Shown: positions 1 to 5,813 of the stretch, piece by piece | Layout: each line of letters starts with the position of its first letter | Numbering within the stretch: position 1 is the first letter of the stretch | NCBI GenBank assembly: GCA_937868245.1 | Contig: CALMMI010000483.1 | Coordinates: 1-5,939 of the forward strand | Direction: 5' to 3' | Length of the DNA stretch: 5,939 bases | Source: an uncultured Ignavibacteria bacterium | GTDB taxonomy: Bacteria; Bacteroidota; Ignavibacteria; Kapaibacteriales; UBA961 | Notes under the pieces: model-generated | The model's input: only the letters and a program-made list of their open reading frames with translations | Database searches by the model: none | What the model was told of the DNA's origin: nothing | Made by a program: the position numbers and the translations under genes

Positions 1-690
1 ATCCAGCTCTTTTTAAGGAAGAAACAACTGGTAGCTCAAATTAATGCTTTGCTTGGCAAAAAACCAAATGTTACTGTGCAATTGGCTTCCTTAAAACAGC
101 AGTTGCAAACTGCCGAGACTGAAAAAAATAGAATTATCAATCTGCTTAAAAGTAATGTTGCAACCACAAAACAATTAGACGACATCAACGCCCAGATAGA
201 AGTCCTTAAAAAACAGATTGAGGCTCAAAAATCTACATTGGAAATTTCTACCGAAGGTTTAAACAAAGATGCAACCCCGTTGCAAATACAAATCGAACAG
301 CTTAACGACCAACTTGCAAAATGTAGGATTATAAACCCTATCAATGGTACTGTACTTTCCAAATATGCGGAGAAGAACGAAATCACTTCACCAGGGAAGC
401 CGCTCTATAAAATCGCCGATCTCTCCACGATAATTCTCCGTGCGTATATAACCGATAATCAGTTGCCCCTCGTAAAGCTAAATCAAAAAGTAAAAGTGCT
501 GACTACTGATCAGAATGGCGGATACAAGGAAACCGAAGGCTTCATTACATGGATAAACGATAAAGCGGAGTTTACCCCAAAAACAATACAAACTAAAGAT
601 GAGCGCGCAAATTTGGTATATGCCATAAAAGTAAAAGTAAAAAACGACGGGTACTTTAAGATAGGTATGTATGGAGAGATTAAGTTTTGA
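1..690 (+). CDS. HlyD/YbhG-like periplasmic adaptor subunit, 5' partial
   Basis: This is the C-terminal 229 codons of a membrane-fusion (adaptor) protein that would connect the inner-membrane exporter encoded downstream to an outer-membrane channel. The frame is open from the first base, so the true start, N-terminal anchor and first lipoyl half-motif lie upstream. Window codons 1 to about 105 are rich in Gln, Lys, Glu and Leu and read as a long alpha-helical coiled-coil hairpin. Codons 107-120 (CRIINPINGTVLSKY) form the second lipoyl half-motif, followed by GKPLYKIADLSTIILRAYI and a beta-barrel region. The segment AEFTPKTIQTKDERANLVY, around codons 189-207, is typical of YbhG-type adaptors. 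The gene ends in TGA and is followed by a 139-bp gap containing two hairpins, then by the ATPase genes. A TTG at 49 is only an internal codon, not the start. The family assignment is strong; the exact substrate is unknown. Confidence 0.93.
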   Translation: MQLFLRKKQLVAQINALLGKKPNVTVQLASLKQQLQTAETEKNRIINLLKSNVATTKQLDDINAQIEVLKKQIEAQKSTLEISTEGLNKDATPLQIQIEQLNDQLAKCRIINPINGTVLSKYAEKNEITSPGKPLYKIADLSTIILRAYITDNQLPLVKLNQKVKVLTTDQNGGYKETEGFITWINDKAEFTPKTIQTKDERANLVYAIKVKVKNDGYFKIGMYGEIKF

Positions 691-729
691 AAAAAAATAT
701 TTAAAGAAGTTAAAATTCGTCCAGTTGCT

Positions 730-753
730 TACATCGAATATTGATTCGCTGTA
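730..753. repeat. Imperfect inverted repeat (short hairpin)
   Basis: Ten-base arms at 730-739 and 744-753 pair at nine of ten positions around a 4-base loop (ATTG); the only mismatch is 734 with 749. It sits three bases before the larger perfect palindrome in the gap between the adaptor and the first ATPase gene. The inner part, CGAAT and ATTCG, is the stronger half. There is no T-run after it, so it does not look like an intrinsic terminator. It may belong to the same mobile repeat as the neighbouring palindrome or be chance. Confidence 0.5.
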
Positions 754-756
754 CAG

Positions 757-794
757 TTCCGTAGAGGTGGGTTTGCAAACCCACCTCTACGGAA
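757..794. repeat. Perfect 38-bp palindrome, REP-like, with GTAG on both sides
   Basis: Positions 757-775 are the exact reverse complement of 776-794, with no loop beyond the central base pairs. Each arm contains CCGTAGAGGTGGGTTTG, so the element starts and ends with a GTAG/CTAC tetranucleotide just inside the outer TTCC/GGAA. GTAG beside a hairpin is the hallmark of REP elements bound by RAYT transposases, and one RAYT gene lies about 4.2 kb downstream. The GTAGAG edge is shared with the REP-like hairpins inside that gene, although the inner stem differs. It ends 35 bases before the ATPase start codon and is followed by an A-run, not a T-run, so it is not a standard terminator on the + strand. 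It is probably transcribed and could form a very stable mRNA hairpin. Confidence 0.85.
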
Positions 795-829
795 AAAACA
801 CATGAAAAATATAATTAAGAATCATTTCT

Positions 830-1741
830 ATGGTAACACTCTCCAACATATCAAAAACGTATAAAAAAGGTAGTCTGCCTGCCATTTCTGATATTTCATT
901 TGAAGTGAATAAAGGAGAACTATTCGGCTTGATAGGTCCTGACGGTGCAGGGAAAACAAGCATTTTCCGAATACTGACCACTCTGTTATTACCAAATAGT
1001 GGAACTGCAACTGTGAATGGTTTTGATATTGTAAAAGATTATAAACAGATACGTAAATGTGTAGGATACATGCCGGGTAGATTTTCACTCTATCAGGATT
1101 TGACTGTTGAGGAAAACCTCAATTTCTTTGCAACTGTGTTTAATACTACAATAGAGCAGAACTATAATCTTATCAAAGATATTTACGTTCAGATTGAACC
1201 ATTCAAAACACGTAGGGCAGGACAGTTATCTGGCGGGATGAAACAAAAACTGGCTTTATGTTGCGCTCTCATTCATAAACCTGTCGTGTTGTTTTTAGAT
1301 GAACCTACTACAGGAGTGGATGCAGTTTCCCGAAAAGAATTTTGGGAAATGCTGAAACGGTTGAAAGAGCAGGGGATTACGATTCTCGTTTCCACGCCCT
1401 ATATGGACGAAGCAACTCTTTGCGAAAGAATTGCCTTGATTCAAACTGGAAAAATACTCTCGATTAACACGCCTTCTAACATCGTAAGGCAATACAACGG
1501 GAATCTTTATGCAATTAAATCTTTATCAATGAGCAAGCTATTGCACGACTTAAGAGAAAATGAGTTGATAGAAAGTTGTAATACATTCGGTGAATATCAT
1601 CACATCTCATTTAAAAATGAATTTCAACCCGGACAAAATGAACTGATAGAATATCTCATGAGCGTGAATCATACAGGTATTGAACTAAAACCCGTCGCTC
1701 CTACTATTGAGGATTGTTTTATACAATTGATGAATGAATAA
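830..1741 (+). CDS. ABC transporter ATPase, YbhF N-terminal-half type, degenerate site
   Basis: This 303-residue cytoplasmic nucleotide-binding subunit should energise the two ABC-2 permeases encoded downstream. Walker A is GPDGAGKT (residues 36-43), the signature is LSGGM (133-137), Walker B is VVLFLDE (152-158, catalytic Glu158) and the D-loop Asp is 164. Two expected residues are missing: the Q-loop reads YMPGRFSLY with Gly at 83 where Gln is usual, and the switch region reads STPYMDEA with Pro at 190 where His is usual. From memory, the N-terminal half of E. coli YbhF also has GPDGAGKT and lacks the switch His. Residues about 220-303 extend beyond the core ABC domain and end in APTIEDCFIQLM, matching the tail seen after each YbhF domain. 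ATG 830 is the first start codon after an in-frame stop at 812. No clear ribosome binding site is visible. The end overlaps the next ATPase gene by eight bases. Confidence 0.93.
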   Translation: MVTLSNISKTYKKGSLPAISDISFEVNKGELFGLIGPDGAGKTSIFRILTTLLLPNSGTATVNGFDIVKDYKQIRKCVGYMPGRFSLYQDLTVEENLNFFATVFNTTIEQNYNLIKDIYVQIEPFKTRRAGQLSGGMKQKLALCCALIHKPVVLFLDEPTTGVDAVSRKEFWEMLKRLKEQGITILVSTPYMDEATLCERIALIQTGKILSINTPSNIVRQYNGNLYAIKSLSMSKLLHDLRENELIESCNTFGEYHHISFKNEFQPGQNELIEYLMSVNHTGIELKPVAPTIEDCFIQLMNE

Positions 1742-2483
1742 GACACAGGAAACAGTAATAGTAACAGATAAACTCACGAAACGTTTCGGTGATTTTATTG
1801 CGGCTCACGAAATTACATTCGAGGTGTATGCCGGGGAAATATTCGGCTTCCTCGGCGCAAACGGCGCAGGCAAAACTACTGCAATGCGTATGCTCTGCGG
1901 ACTCTCCAAACCATCGTCAGGCAGTGCCACAATAGCAGGATTTGATATTTACAAAGAAACCGAAAAAATCAAACAAAATATAGGCTACATGAGCCAAAAA
2001 TTTTCACTGTATGAAGACCTGACAACAATCGAGAATATTAAGTTTTTTGGTGGTATTTATGGTTTATCGGATAAGCAAATCAAGGAAAAAAGCGATACGC
2101 TCATCGAGCAATTAGGGCTGCAAAACGAAGCGAGAAAGATGGTAGGCTCCCTGCCGTTAGGGTGGAAACAAAAACTTGCGTTTTCGGTCGCAATCCTCCA
2201 TGAACCGAAAATTGTTTTTCTGGATGAACCGACAGGGGGAGTTGACCCGGTAACAAGAAGACAGTTCTGGGATTTGATTTATGATGCATCAGACAAAGGA
2301 ATTACGATATTCGTAACCACGCACTATATGGACGAAGCAGAATACTGCAATAGGATTTCAATGATGGTGGATGGGGAAATGAAGGCATTGGATACACCGG
2401 CGCAATTAAAACAGAAATTTTCAGCAAGTTCGATGGATGAGGTATTTTTTGAATTAGCGCGCGGTGCGAAAAGGGGAGAATAG
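1734..2483 (+). CDS. ABC transporter ATPase, YbhF C-terminal-half type
   Basis: This is the second nucleotide-binding subunit (249 residues) and the likely heterodimer partner of the preceding ATPase. Walker A is GANGAGKT (41-48), the Q-loop Gln is 88 in YMSQKFSLY, Walker B is IVFLDE (160-165, Glu165), the D-loop Asp is 171 and the switch His is 197 in TTHYMDEAEYC. The signature is altered: LPLGW (140-144) replaces LSGGQ, as in the C-terminal half of E. coli YbhF, which I recall as LPLGF. The C-terminal SMDEVFFELARG resembles the tail of the YbhF domains. The gene starts at an ATG inside the last codons of the upstream ATPase, in a different frame, so translation is probably coupled. Together the two genes look like a YbhF split in two. 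The stop codon touches a hairpin repeat that begins at 2483. Confidence 0.94.
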   Translation: MNKTQETVIVTDKLTKRFGDFIAAHEITFEVYAGEIFGFLGANGAGKTTAMRMLCGLSKPSSGSATIAGFDIYKETEKIKQNIGYMSQKFSLYEDLTTIENIKFFGGIYGLSDKQIKEKSDTLIEQLGLQNEARKMVGSLPLGWKQKLAFSVAILHEPKIVFLDEPTGGVDPVTRRQFWDLIYDASDKGITIFVTTHYMDEAEYCNRISMMVDGEMKALDTPAQLKQKFSASSMDEVFFELARGAKRGE

Positions 2484-2511
2484 CTAATAGCTGTGGCCGG
2501 TAGCTATTAGC
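2483..2511. repeat. Inverted repeat overlapping the ATPase stop codon
   Basis: Arms GCTAATAGCT (2483-2492) and AGCTATTAGC (2502-2511) are exact reverse complements with a 9-base GC-rich spacer. The left arm starts on the last base of the TAG stop. No T-run follows, so a terminator is unlikely, and the permease genes continue downstream on the same strand. The right arm belongs to the repeat family that reappears at 2579-2600. Confidence 0.65.
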
Positions 2512-2600
2512 CAATAGAAATCAATGATAAATTTAAAATAGACACTAGTAGTATCACATCAACTCTTATCCCAAAGGGTATCAGCCAACAGCTATCAGCT
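2505..2600. repeat. Direct repeats of an AGCTATYAGCCAAYAG type bounding the gap
   Basis: TATTAGCCAATAG (2505-2517) and TATCAGCCAACAG (2579-2591) match at 11 of 13 positions, both differences being T/C. The decamer AGCTATTAGC at 2502 recurs as AGCTATCAGC at 2590. The copies lie at the two ends of the 126-bp gap between the second ATPase and the first permease; the right copy ends ten bases before the permease ATG and takes the place where a ribosome binding site would be. I see no gene in the unique DNA between them. Confidence 0.55.
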
Positions 2601-2609
2601 TTAAAAACC

Positions 2610-3710
2610 ATGCTCCAATTCCTTTCATTTGTTCGTAAAGAATTCTATCACGTTTTCCGTGATAAGAAAACACTGTTGATGCTATTCGGGATGCCGATAG
2701 TACAAATTGTATTGTTCGGTTTTGCCCTTACGAATGAAATAAAAAATTCTAAGATTGTGATTTGCGATTATGCAAAAGATGCTGCGTCACAGCAGATTAT
2801 CAATAAAATTGAGATAAGTAACAACTTTGAAATTGATAGGGCATTACTTAGTCATTCACAAATTGAAGAAGCATTTAAAAGTGGGAAAATTAAGTTGGCA
2901 GTTGTTTTTCCTGCTAACTTTCGTAGTGATTTACTGCACCTCAACAAAGCGCAAATCCAAATCATCGCTGATGCCTCGGACCCTAATACAGCAACCACGC
3001 TCACCAATTATATTACTTCGATTGTAATGGATTACCAGAGGAGTCTTGCTGCAGCAGTACCATACCAAATTTCAACTGAAATTCGGATGCTCTTCAACCC
3101 TGAACTCAAAGGAACTACCAATTTCGTCCCGGGGGTAATGGCACTTGTTCTTACTCTTATATGTGTGATGATGACCTCTGTTTCGATAGTAAGGGAGAAA
3201 GAGCGGGGAACAATGGAGATATTGCTTGTATCTCCTTTCAATCCGTTCTTGGTTATTATTTCGAAAGCTGTTCCATATCTTGTTCTTTCGCTAGTGAATC
3301 TTACAGTTATTTTGCTCTTGAGTGTGTATATGCTCGATATGCCTATTAATGGTAGTGTACTCTTACTGTTTGCAGAAAGTACATTACTGATTATAACTGC
3401 TCTTTCACTTGGGTTGCTTATTTCAAATGTAACGAGTTCGCAGCAAGTTGCCATGCTAATTTCATTGATGGGCATGATGCTTCCTACAATGATACTTACA
3501 GGTTTTATGTTTCCTTTGGAAAACATGCCTCTTCCACTTCAAGTTATGTCAAATACAATTCCAGCAAAATGGTACTATATTATTGTTAAATCAATAATGA
3601 TAAAAGGTTTGGGATTTGCATCGATTTGGAAGGAAACCCTCGTACTTTCGTGTATGACTGTATTTCTATTAATTGTGAGTTTCAAGAGATTCAAAATCAG
3701 GTTGGAGTAA
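2610..3710 (+). CDS. ABC-2 type permease, YbhS-like
   Basis: This 366-residue inner-membrane subunit would form half of the transport channel with the next permease. Hydrophobic segments lie at about 21-41, 172-194, 219-241, 248-272, 280-301 and 341-358. A soluble loop of about 130 residues between the first two is expected to face the periplasm, as in ABC-2 exporters of this class. The N-terminus RKEFYHVFRDKKTLLM is the usual cytoplasmic lead-in, and REKERGTMEILLVSP (195-209) is the conserved coupling region after the second membrane segment. Features shared with E. coli YbhS as I remember it are IADASDPNTAT in the loop, the LFNPEL stretch and IPAKWYY near residue 318. ATG 2610 is chosen because it directly precedes this lead-in; no ribosome binding site is evident. 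It follows both ATPase genes in the YbhS position. Confidence 0.93.
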   Translation: MLQFLSFVRKEFYHVFRDKKTLLMLFGMPIVQIVLFGFALTNEIKNSKIVICDYAKDAASQQIINKIEISNNFEIDRALLSHSQIEEAFKSGKIKLAVVFPANFRSDLLHLNKAQIQIIADASDPNTATTLTNYITSIVMDYQRSLAAAVPYQISTEIRMLFNPELKGTTNFVPGVMALVLTLICVMMTSVSIVREKERGTMEILLVSPFNPFLVIISKAVPYLVLSLVNLTVILLLSVYMLDMPINGSVLLLFAESTLLIITALSLGLLISNVTSSQQVAMLISLMGMMLPTMILTGFMFPLENMPLPLQVMSNTIPAKWYYIIVKSIMIKGLGFASIWKETLVLSCMTVFLLIVSFKRFKIRLE

Positions 3711-3731
3711 TCAATCATTTAATACACATAT

Positions 3732-3783
3732 ACACATAGTTTTCAGAGAATCAATCTATGTGTTTCTATGTTTCTATGTGTTT
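3732..3783. repeat. CTATGTGTTT-type tandem and inverted repeat in the permease gap
   Basis: CTATGTGTTT (3756-3765), CTATGTTT (3766-3773) and CTATGTGTTT (3774-3783) stand in tandem. ACACATAG (3732-3739) is the exact inverse of 3756-3763, giving a possible hairpin with a 16-base loop. The block fills most of the gap between the two permease genes and ends 18 bases before the second permease's ATG. It contains a GTG (3760) in frame with the permease, which would add 14 repeat-encoded residues; I do not take that as the start. I associate this kind of repeat with Bacteroidota intergenic DNA, from memory only. Confidence 0.65.
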
Positions 3784-3801
3784 AAAAAAGCAAACAAAAC
3801 C

Positions 3802-4923
3802 ATGCGTACACTTCTATTTCTCCTCCAAAAAGAATTCAAGCAAATTTTCCGTAATAAATCATTATTACCTGCGATTTTTGCTGCTCCGATTATTCAATTG
3901 ATTGTACTACCGCTTGCTGCCGATTATGAGGTTAGAAATGTTTCGCTTTCGGTAGTTGATCATGATCATTCAAGTTATTCACAACGTTTAATATCGAAGA
4001 TAACATCTTCCGGTTATTTCAAATTGTCGGATTATGGCAATTCTTTCAACGAAGCCTTTAAACAGATAGAGCAAGATAAATCGGACTTGATACTGGAAAT
4101 ACCACAAGGTTTCGAGAAAAATCTGGTAAGGGACGGCAATCAAAAACTTTTTGTTGCAGTTAACGCAATCAATGGTACAAAGGCAGGCTTGGGTGGTGCA
4201 TATCTTAGTAGAATTATTGTTGATTACAATGCAGATATTCGTTTGGATTGGTTTCAACCCCAACGGTCAAATACCTCACCTGTTATTGAAGTTGTATCAT
4301 CCAATTGGTTCAATACGTTTTTGAATTACCGTTTTTTCATGGTTCCGGGTATCTTGGCTGTACTTGTTACAATGGTATGTTCGTATATGTGTTCGCTCAA
4401 TATTGTGAAAGAAAAAGAAGTTGGGACTATTGAACAAATCAATGTAACACCTATTAAGAAATACCTGTTCATTCTCGGTAAACTTATTCCGTTTTGGATA
4501 ATAGGAATGTTTATTTTTAGTGTCGGGTTATTTGTGATTGGGCGGCTTGTATATGGAATTGTGCCTGTTGGAAGTATTGCATTGCTCTACGGTTTTTTAT
4601 CAGTGTATTTGGTGGCTATGCTAGGCTTTGGCTTACTTCTTTCAACCTATTCTGAAACTCAGCAACAGGCGATGTCGCTTGCATTTTTCTTTATGATGAT
4701 TTTCCTGCTGATGAGCGGTCTTTTTACTCCAATCGACAGCATGCCTCATTGGGCGCAGGTGATTGCATGGTGCAATCCGGTTACATACTTCATCGAAGTA
4801 ATGCGCATGTTGGTGCTAAAGGGAAGTGCATTTGGAGATATTAAAAATCACTTTCTGGTTACAATTGTATTTGCTGTTATATTCAATAGTTGGGCTATTT
4901 TGAATTATAAGAAGACGAGTTGA
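3802..4923 (+). CDS. ABC-2 type permease, YbhR-like
   Basis: This 373-residue inner-membrane protein is the second channel subunit, paired with the YbhS-like permease just upstream. Hydrophobic segments are at about 20-40, 180-202, 225-248, 257-282, 289-309 and 350-368, with a periplasmic domain of about 140 residues after the first. Conserved features are the lead-in LLQKEFKQIFRNKSLLPAIF, the coupling segment VKEKEVGTIEQINVTP (202-217) and NPVTYFIEVMR (325-335). The stretch NWFNTFLNYRFFMVPG (168-183) fits the YbhR motif before the second membrane span as I recall it. I chose ATG 3802, giving MRTLLFLLQKEF, because the alternative in-frame GTG at 3760 only adds residues encoded by a tandem repeat. 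It closes the transporter operon; no intrinsic terminator is visible in the 56 bases before the next gene. Confidence 0.92.
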   Translation: MRTLLFLLQKEFKQIFRNKSLLPAIFAAPIIQLIVLPLAADYEVRNVSLSVVDHDHSSYSQRLISKITSSGYFKLSDYGNSFNEAFKQIEQDKSDLILEIPQGFEKNLVRDGNQKLFVAVNAINGTKAGLGGAYLSRIIVDYNADIRLDWFQPQRSNTSPVIEVVSSNWFNTFLNYRFFMVPGILAVLVTMVCSYMCSLNIVKEKEVGTIEQINVTPIKKYLFILGKLIPFWIIGMFIFSVGLFVIGRLVYGIVPVGSIALLYGFLSVYLVAMLGFGLLLSTYSETQQQAMSLAFFFMMIFLLMSGLFTPIDSMPHWAQVIAWCNPVTYFIEVMRMLVLKGSAFGDIKNHFLVTIVFAVIFNSWAILNYKKTS

Positions 4924-4979
4924 GAATGAGTATGGATTCAAACAGATGTGACAATTATGTTCTTAGTAAATAAAGAAAA

Positions 4980-5813
4980 ATGACACTTTTTAAAAATAAA
5001 TATCGGATTGAATCTAATCGTCTTGAAAATTGGGATTATTCTCAATCAGGAATATATTTTCTTACTATTTGTGTTAAGGATAAATTATGTGTGTTCGGAG
5101 AAGTAGTTGATGGGGTAATGAAGCTAAATTCATTAGGTATAATTGTTGAAAATGAAATTGAAAAGTCCATATCATTGCGCTCTGATTGGATTTTTCACGC
5201 ATGGGTAGTGATGCCTAACCATATTCATATATTGGTTGAAATAGTTAATGATACCGATTCTTCTCAGGAGACGCACTACGGTGCGTCTCTACAGCGACCA
5301 AATGAAAACGAATTATTGAATGAGGAAACTGTAGAGACGCACCGTAGTGCGTCTCATAATTCTGCAAATACCAATATTCAATCATCTCAACATCCTCCCA
5401 AAGATCTCCGGCTCAATTCAATTTCATCATTGGTTGAAATAGTTAAGGATACCAATTTTCCTCAGGAGACGCACTACGGTGCGTCTCTACAGCGACCAAA
5501 TGAAAACGAATTACAGAATGAAGAAACGGTAGAGATGCACCGCAGTGCGTCTCATAATTCTGCAAATACTAATATCCAATCATCTCAACTTCCGTCCAAA
5601 AATCGTCGCCCTAATTCAATCTCATCATTCGTTGCACAATTCAAATCGGTTACAACTAAACTAATTAATAATCACCAAAATACAGACGGTATCAAAATAT
5701 GGCAAACAAATTACGACGATCATATCGTTCGTAACTATAAAACATACCAATATACATTCTACTACATTCTTAATAATCCGGCTAACTGGAATAATGATTC
5801 ATTGTACACATAA
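4980..5813 (+). CDS. REP-associated tyrosine transposase (RAYT), IS200-like, with REP-bearing internal duplication
   Basis: This 277-residue protein belongs to the Y1/HUH single-strand transposases; RAYT relatives bind and cut REP hairpins. The N-terminal strand region has GIYFLTICVKDK (24-35). The HUH metal motif is HIH at 81-83 in WVVMPNHIHILVEI. The C-terminal region has NSISSFVAQFKSV, then IWQTNYDDHIVRN (240-252) and YILNNPANW (262-270); Tyr262 is my best candidate for the catalytic tyrosine. Between the HUH motif and that region sit two in-frame 66-residue units (85-150 and 151-216) that differ at 11 residues. Each contains two REP-like hairpins translated as ETHYGASLQ and as VETHRSASH or VEMHRSASH. 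Removing one unit leaves 211 residues, close to the usual size of this family. ATG 4980 follows an A-rich AAAGAAAA. All motifs are intact, so activity is possible but unproven; the inserted linker could equally be tolerated baggage. Confidence 0.85.
   Translation: MTLFKNKYRIESNRLENWDYSQSGIYFLTICVKDKLCVFGEVVDGVMKLNSLGIIVENEIEKSISLRSDWIFHAWVVMPNHIHILVEIVNDTDSSQETHYGASLQRPNENELLNEETVETHRSASHNSANTNIQSSQHPPKDLRLNSISSLVEIVKDTNFPQETHYGASLQRPNENELQNEETVEMHRSASHNSANTNIQSSQLPSKNRRPNSISSFVAQFKSVTTKLINNHQNTDGIKIWQTNYDDHIVRNYKTYQYTFYYILNNPANWNNDSLYT
5268..5355. repeat. Inverted pair of REP-like hairpins (BIME-like), copy 1
   Basis: Two hairpins with 9-bp stems GAGACGCAC / GTGCGTCTC and 4-base loops lie at 5268-5289 (loop TACG) and 5334-5355 (loop CGTA). 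With three extra bases each, 5268-5292 and 5331-5355 are exact 25-base reverse complements separated by 38 bases. Each hairpin has GTAG on one side only, and the GTAG ends face each other. An inverted pair of REPs is the arrangement called a BIME in enterobacteria. It lies wholly inside the RAYT reading frame. Confidence 0.88.
5466..5553. repeat. Inverted pair of REP-like hairpins (BIME-like), copy 2
   Basis: This is the duplicate of the pair 198 bases upstream. The left hairpin unit (5466-5490) is identical to its counterpart. The right unit (5529-5553) differs at two positions: a C-to-T at 5536, which weakens one stem pair to G-T, and loop CGCA instead of CGTA. The spacer is again 38 bases, the GTAG ends face inward, and the reading frame is again open through both hairpins. 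Confidence 0.87.

Larger units (their letters stand above)
5232..5627 (+). repeat. 198-bp in-frame tandem duplication inside the RAYT gene
   Basis: Unit 1 is 5232-5429 and unit 2 is 5430-5627, each exactly 66 codons. By hand comparison they differ at 22 of 198 positions (about 89% identical) with no indel, so the frame is kept. Of 19 changed codons, 11 alter the amino acid. A 53-base block containing the left REP (5263-5315, repeated at 5461-5513) is identical in both. Unit 1 joins the HUH motif at its left edge, and the end of unit 2 (RPNSISS then FVAQFKSV) looks like the ancestral junction to the C-terminal region. Confidence 0.95.

Noticed and set aside
757..800. Palindrome as an intrinsic terminator after the adaptor gene
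   Set aside because: On the + strand an A-run follows the stem, not a T-run, and on the - strand the T-run comes before the stem.
802..864. Small ORF starting MKNIIKNHFYGN upstream of the first ATPase
   Set aside because: It has only 20 codons, overlaps the ATPase start in another frame, and has no recognisable motif or ribosome binding site.
3032..3526. 164-codon open frame on the - strand
   Set aside because: It lies entirely within the YbhS-like permease gene and is a shadow frame with no family features.
3760..3801. GTG start for the second permease giving 14 extra residues
   Set aside because: The extra codons are translated CTATGTGTTT repeat; ATG 3802 begins the typical permease lead-in.
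4924..4979. Bacteroidota-type promoter (TTG then TAnnTTTG) before the RAYT gene
   Set aside because: The nearest match, TATGTTCT at 4956, is poor and has no TTG at the right distance.
5268..5553. CRISPR array from the repeated hairpins
   Set aside because: There are only four units in alternating orientation, the spacers (38 and 110 bases) are themselves duplicated, and all lie inside an intact coding frame.
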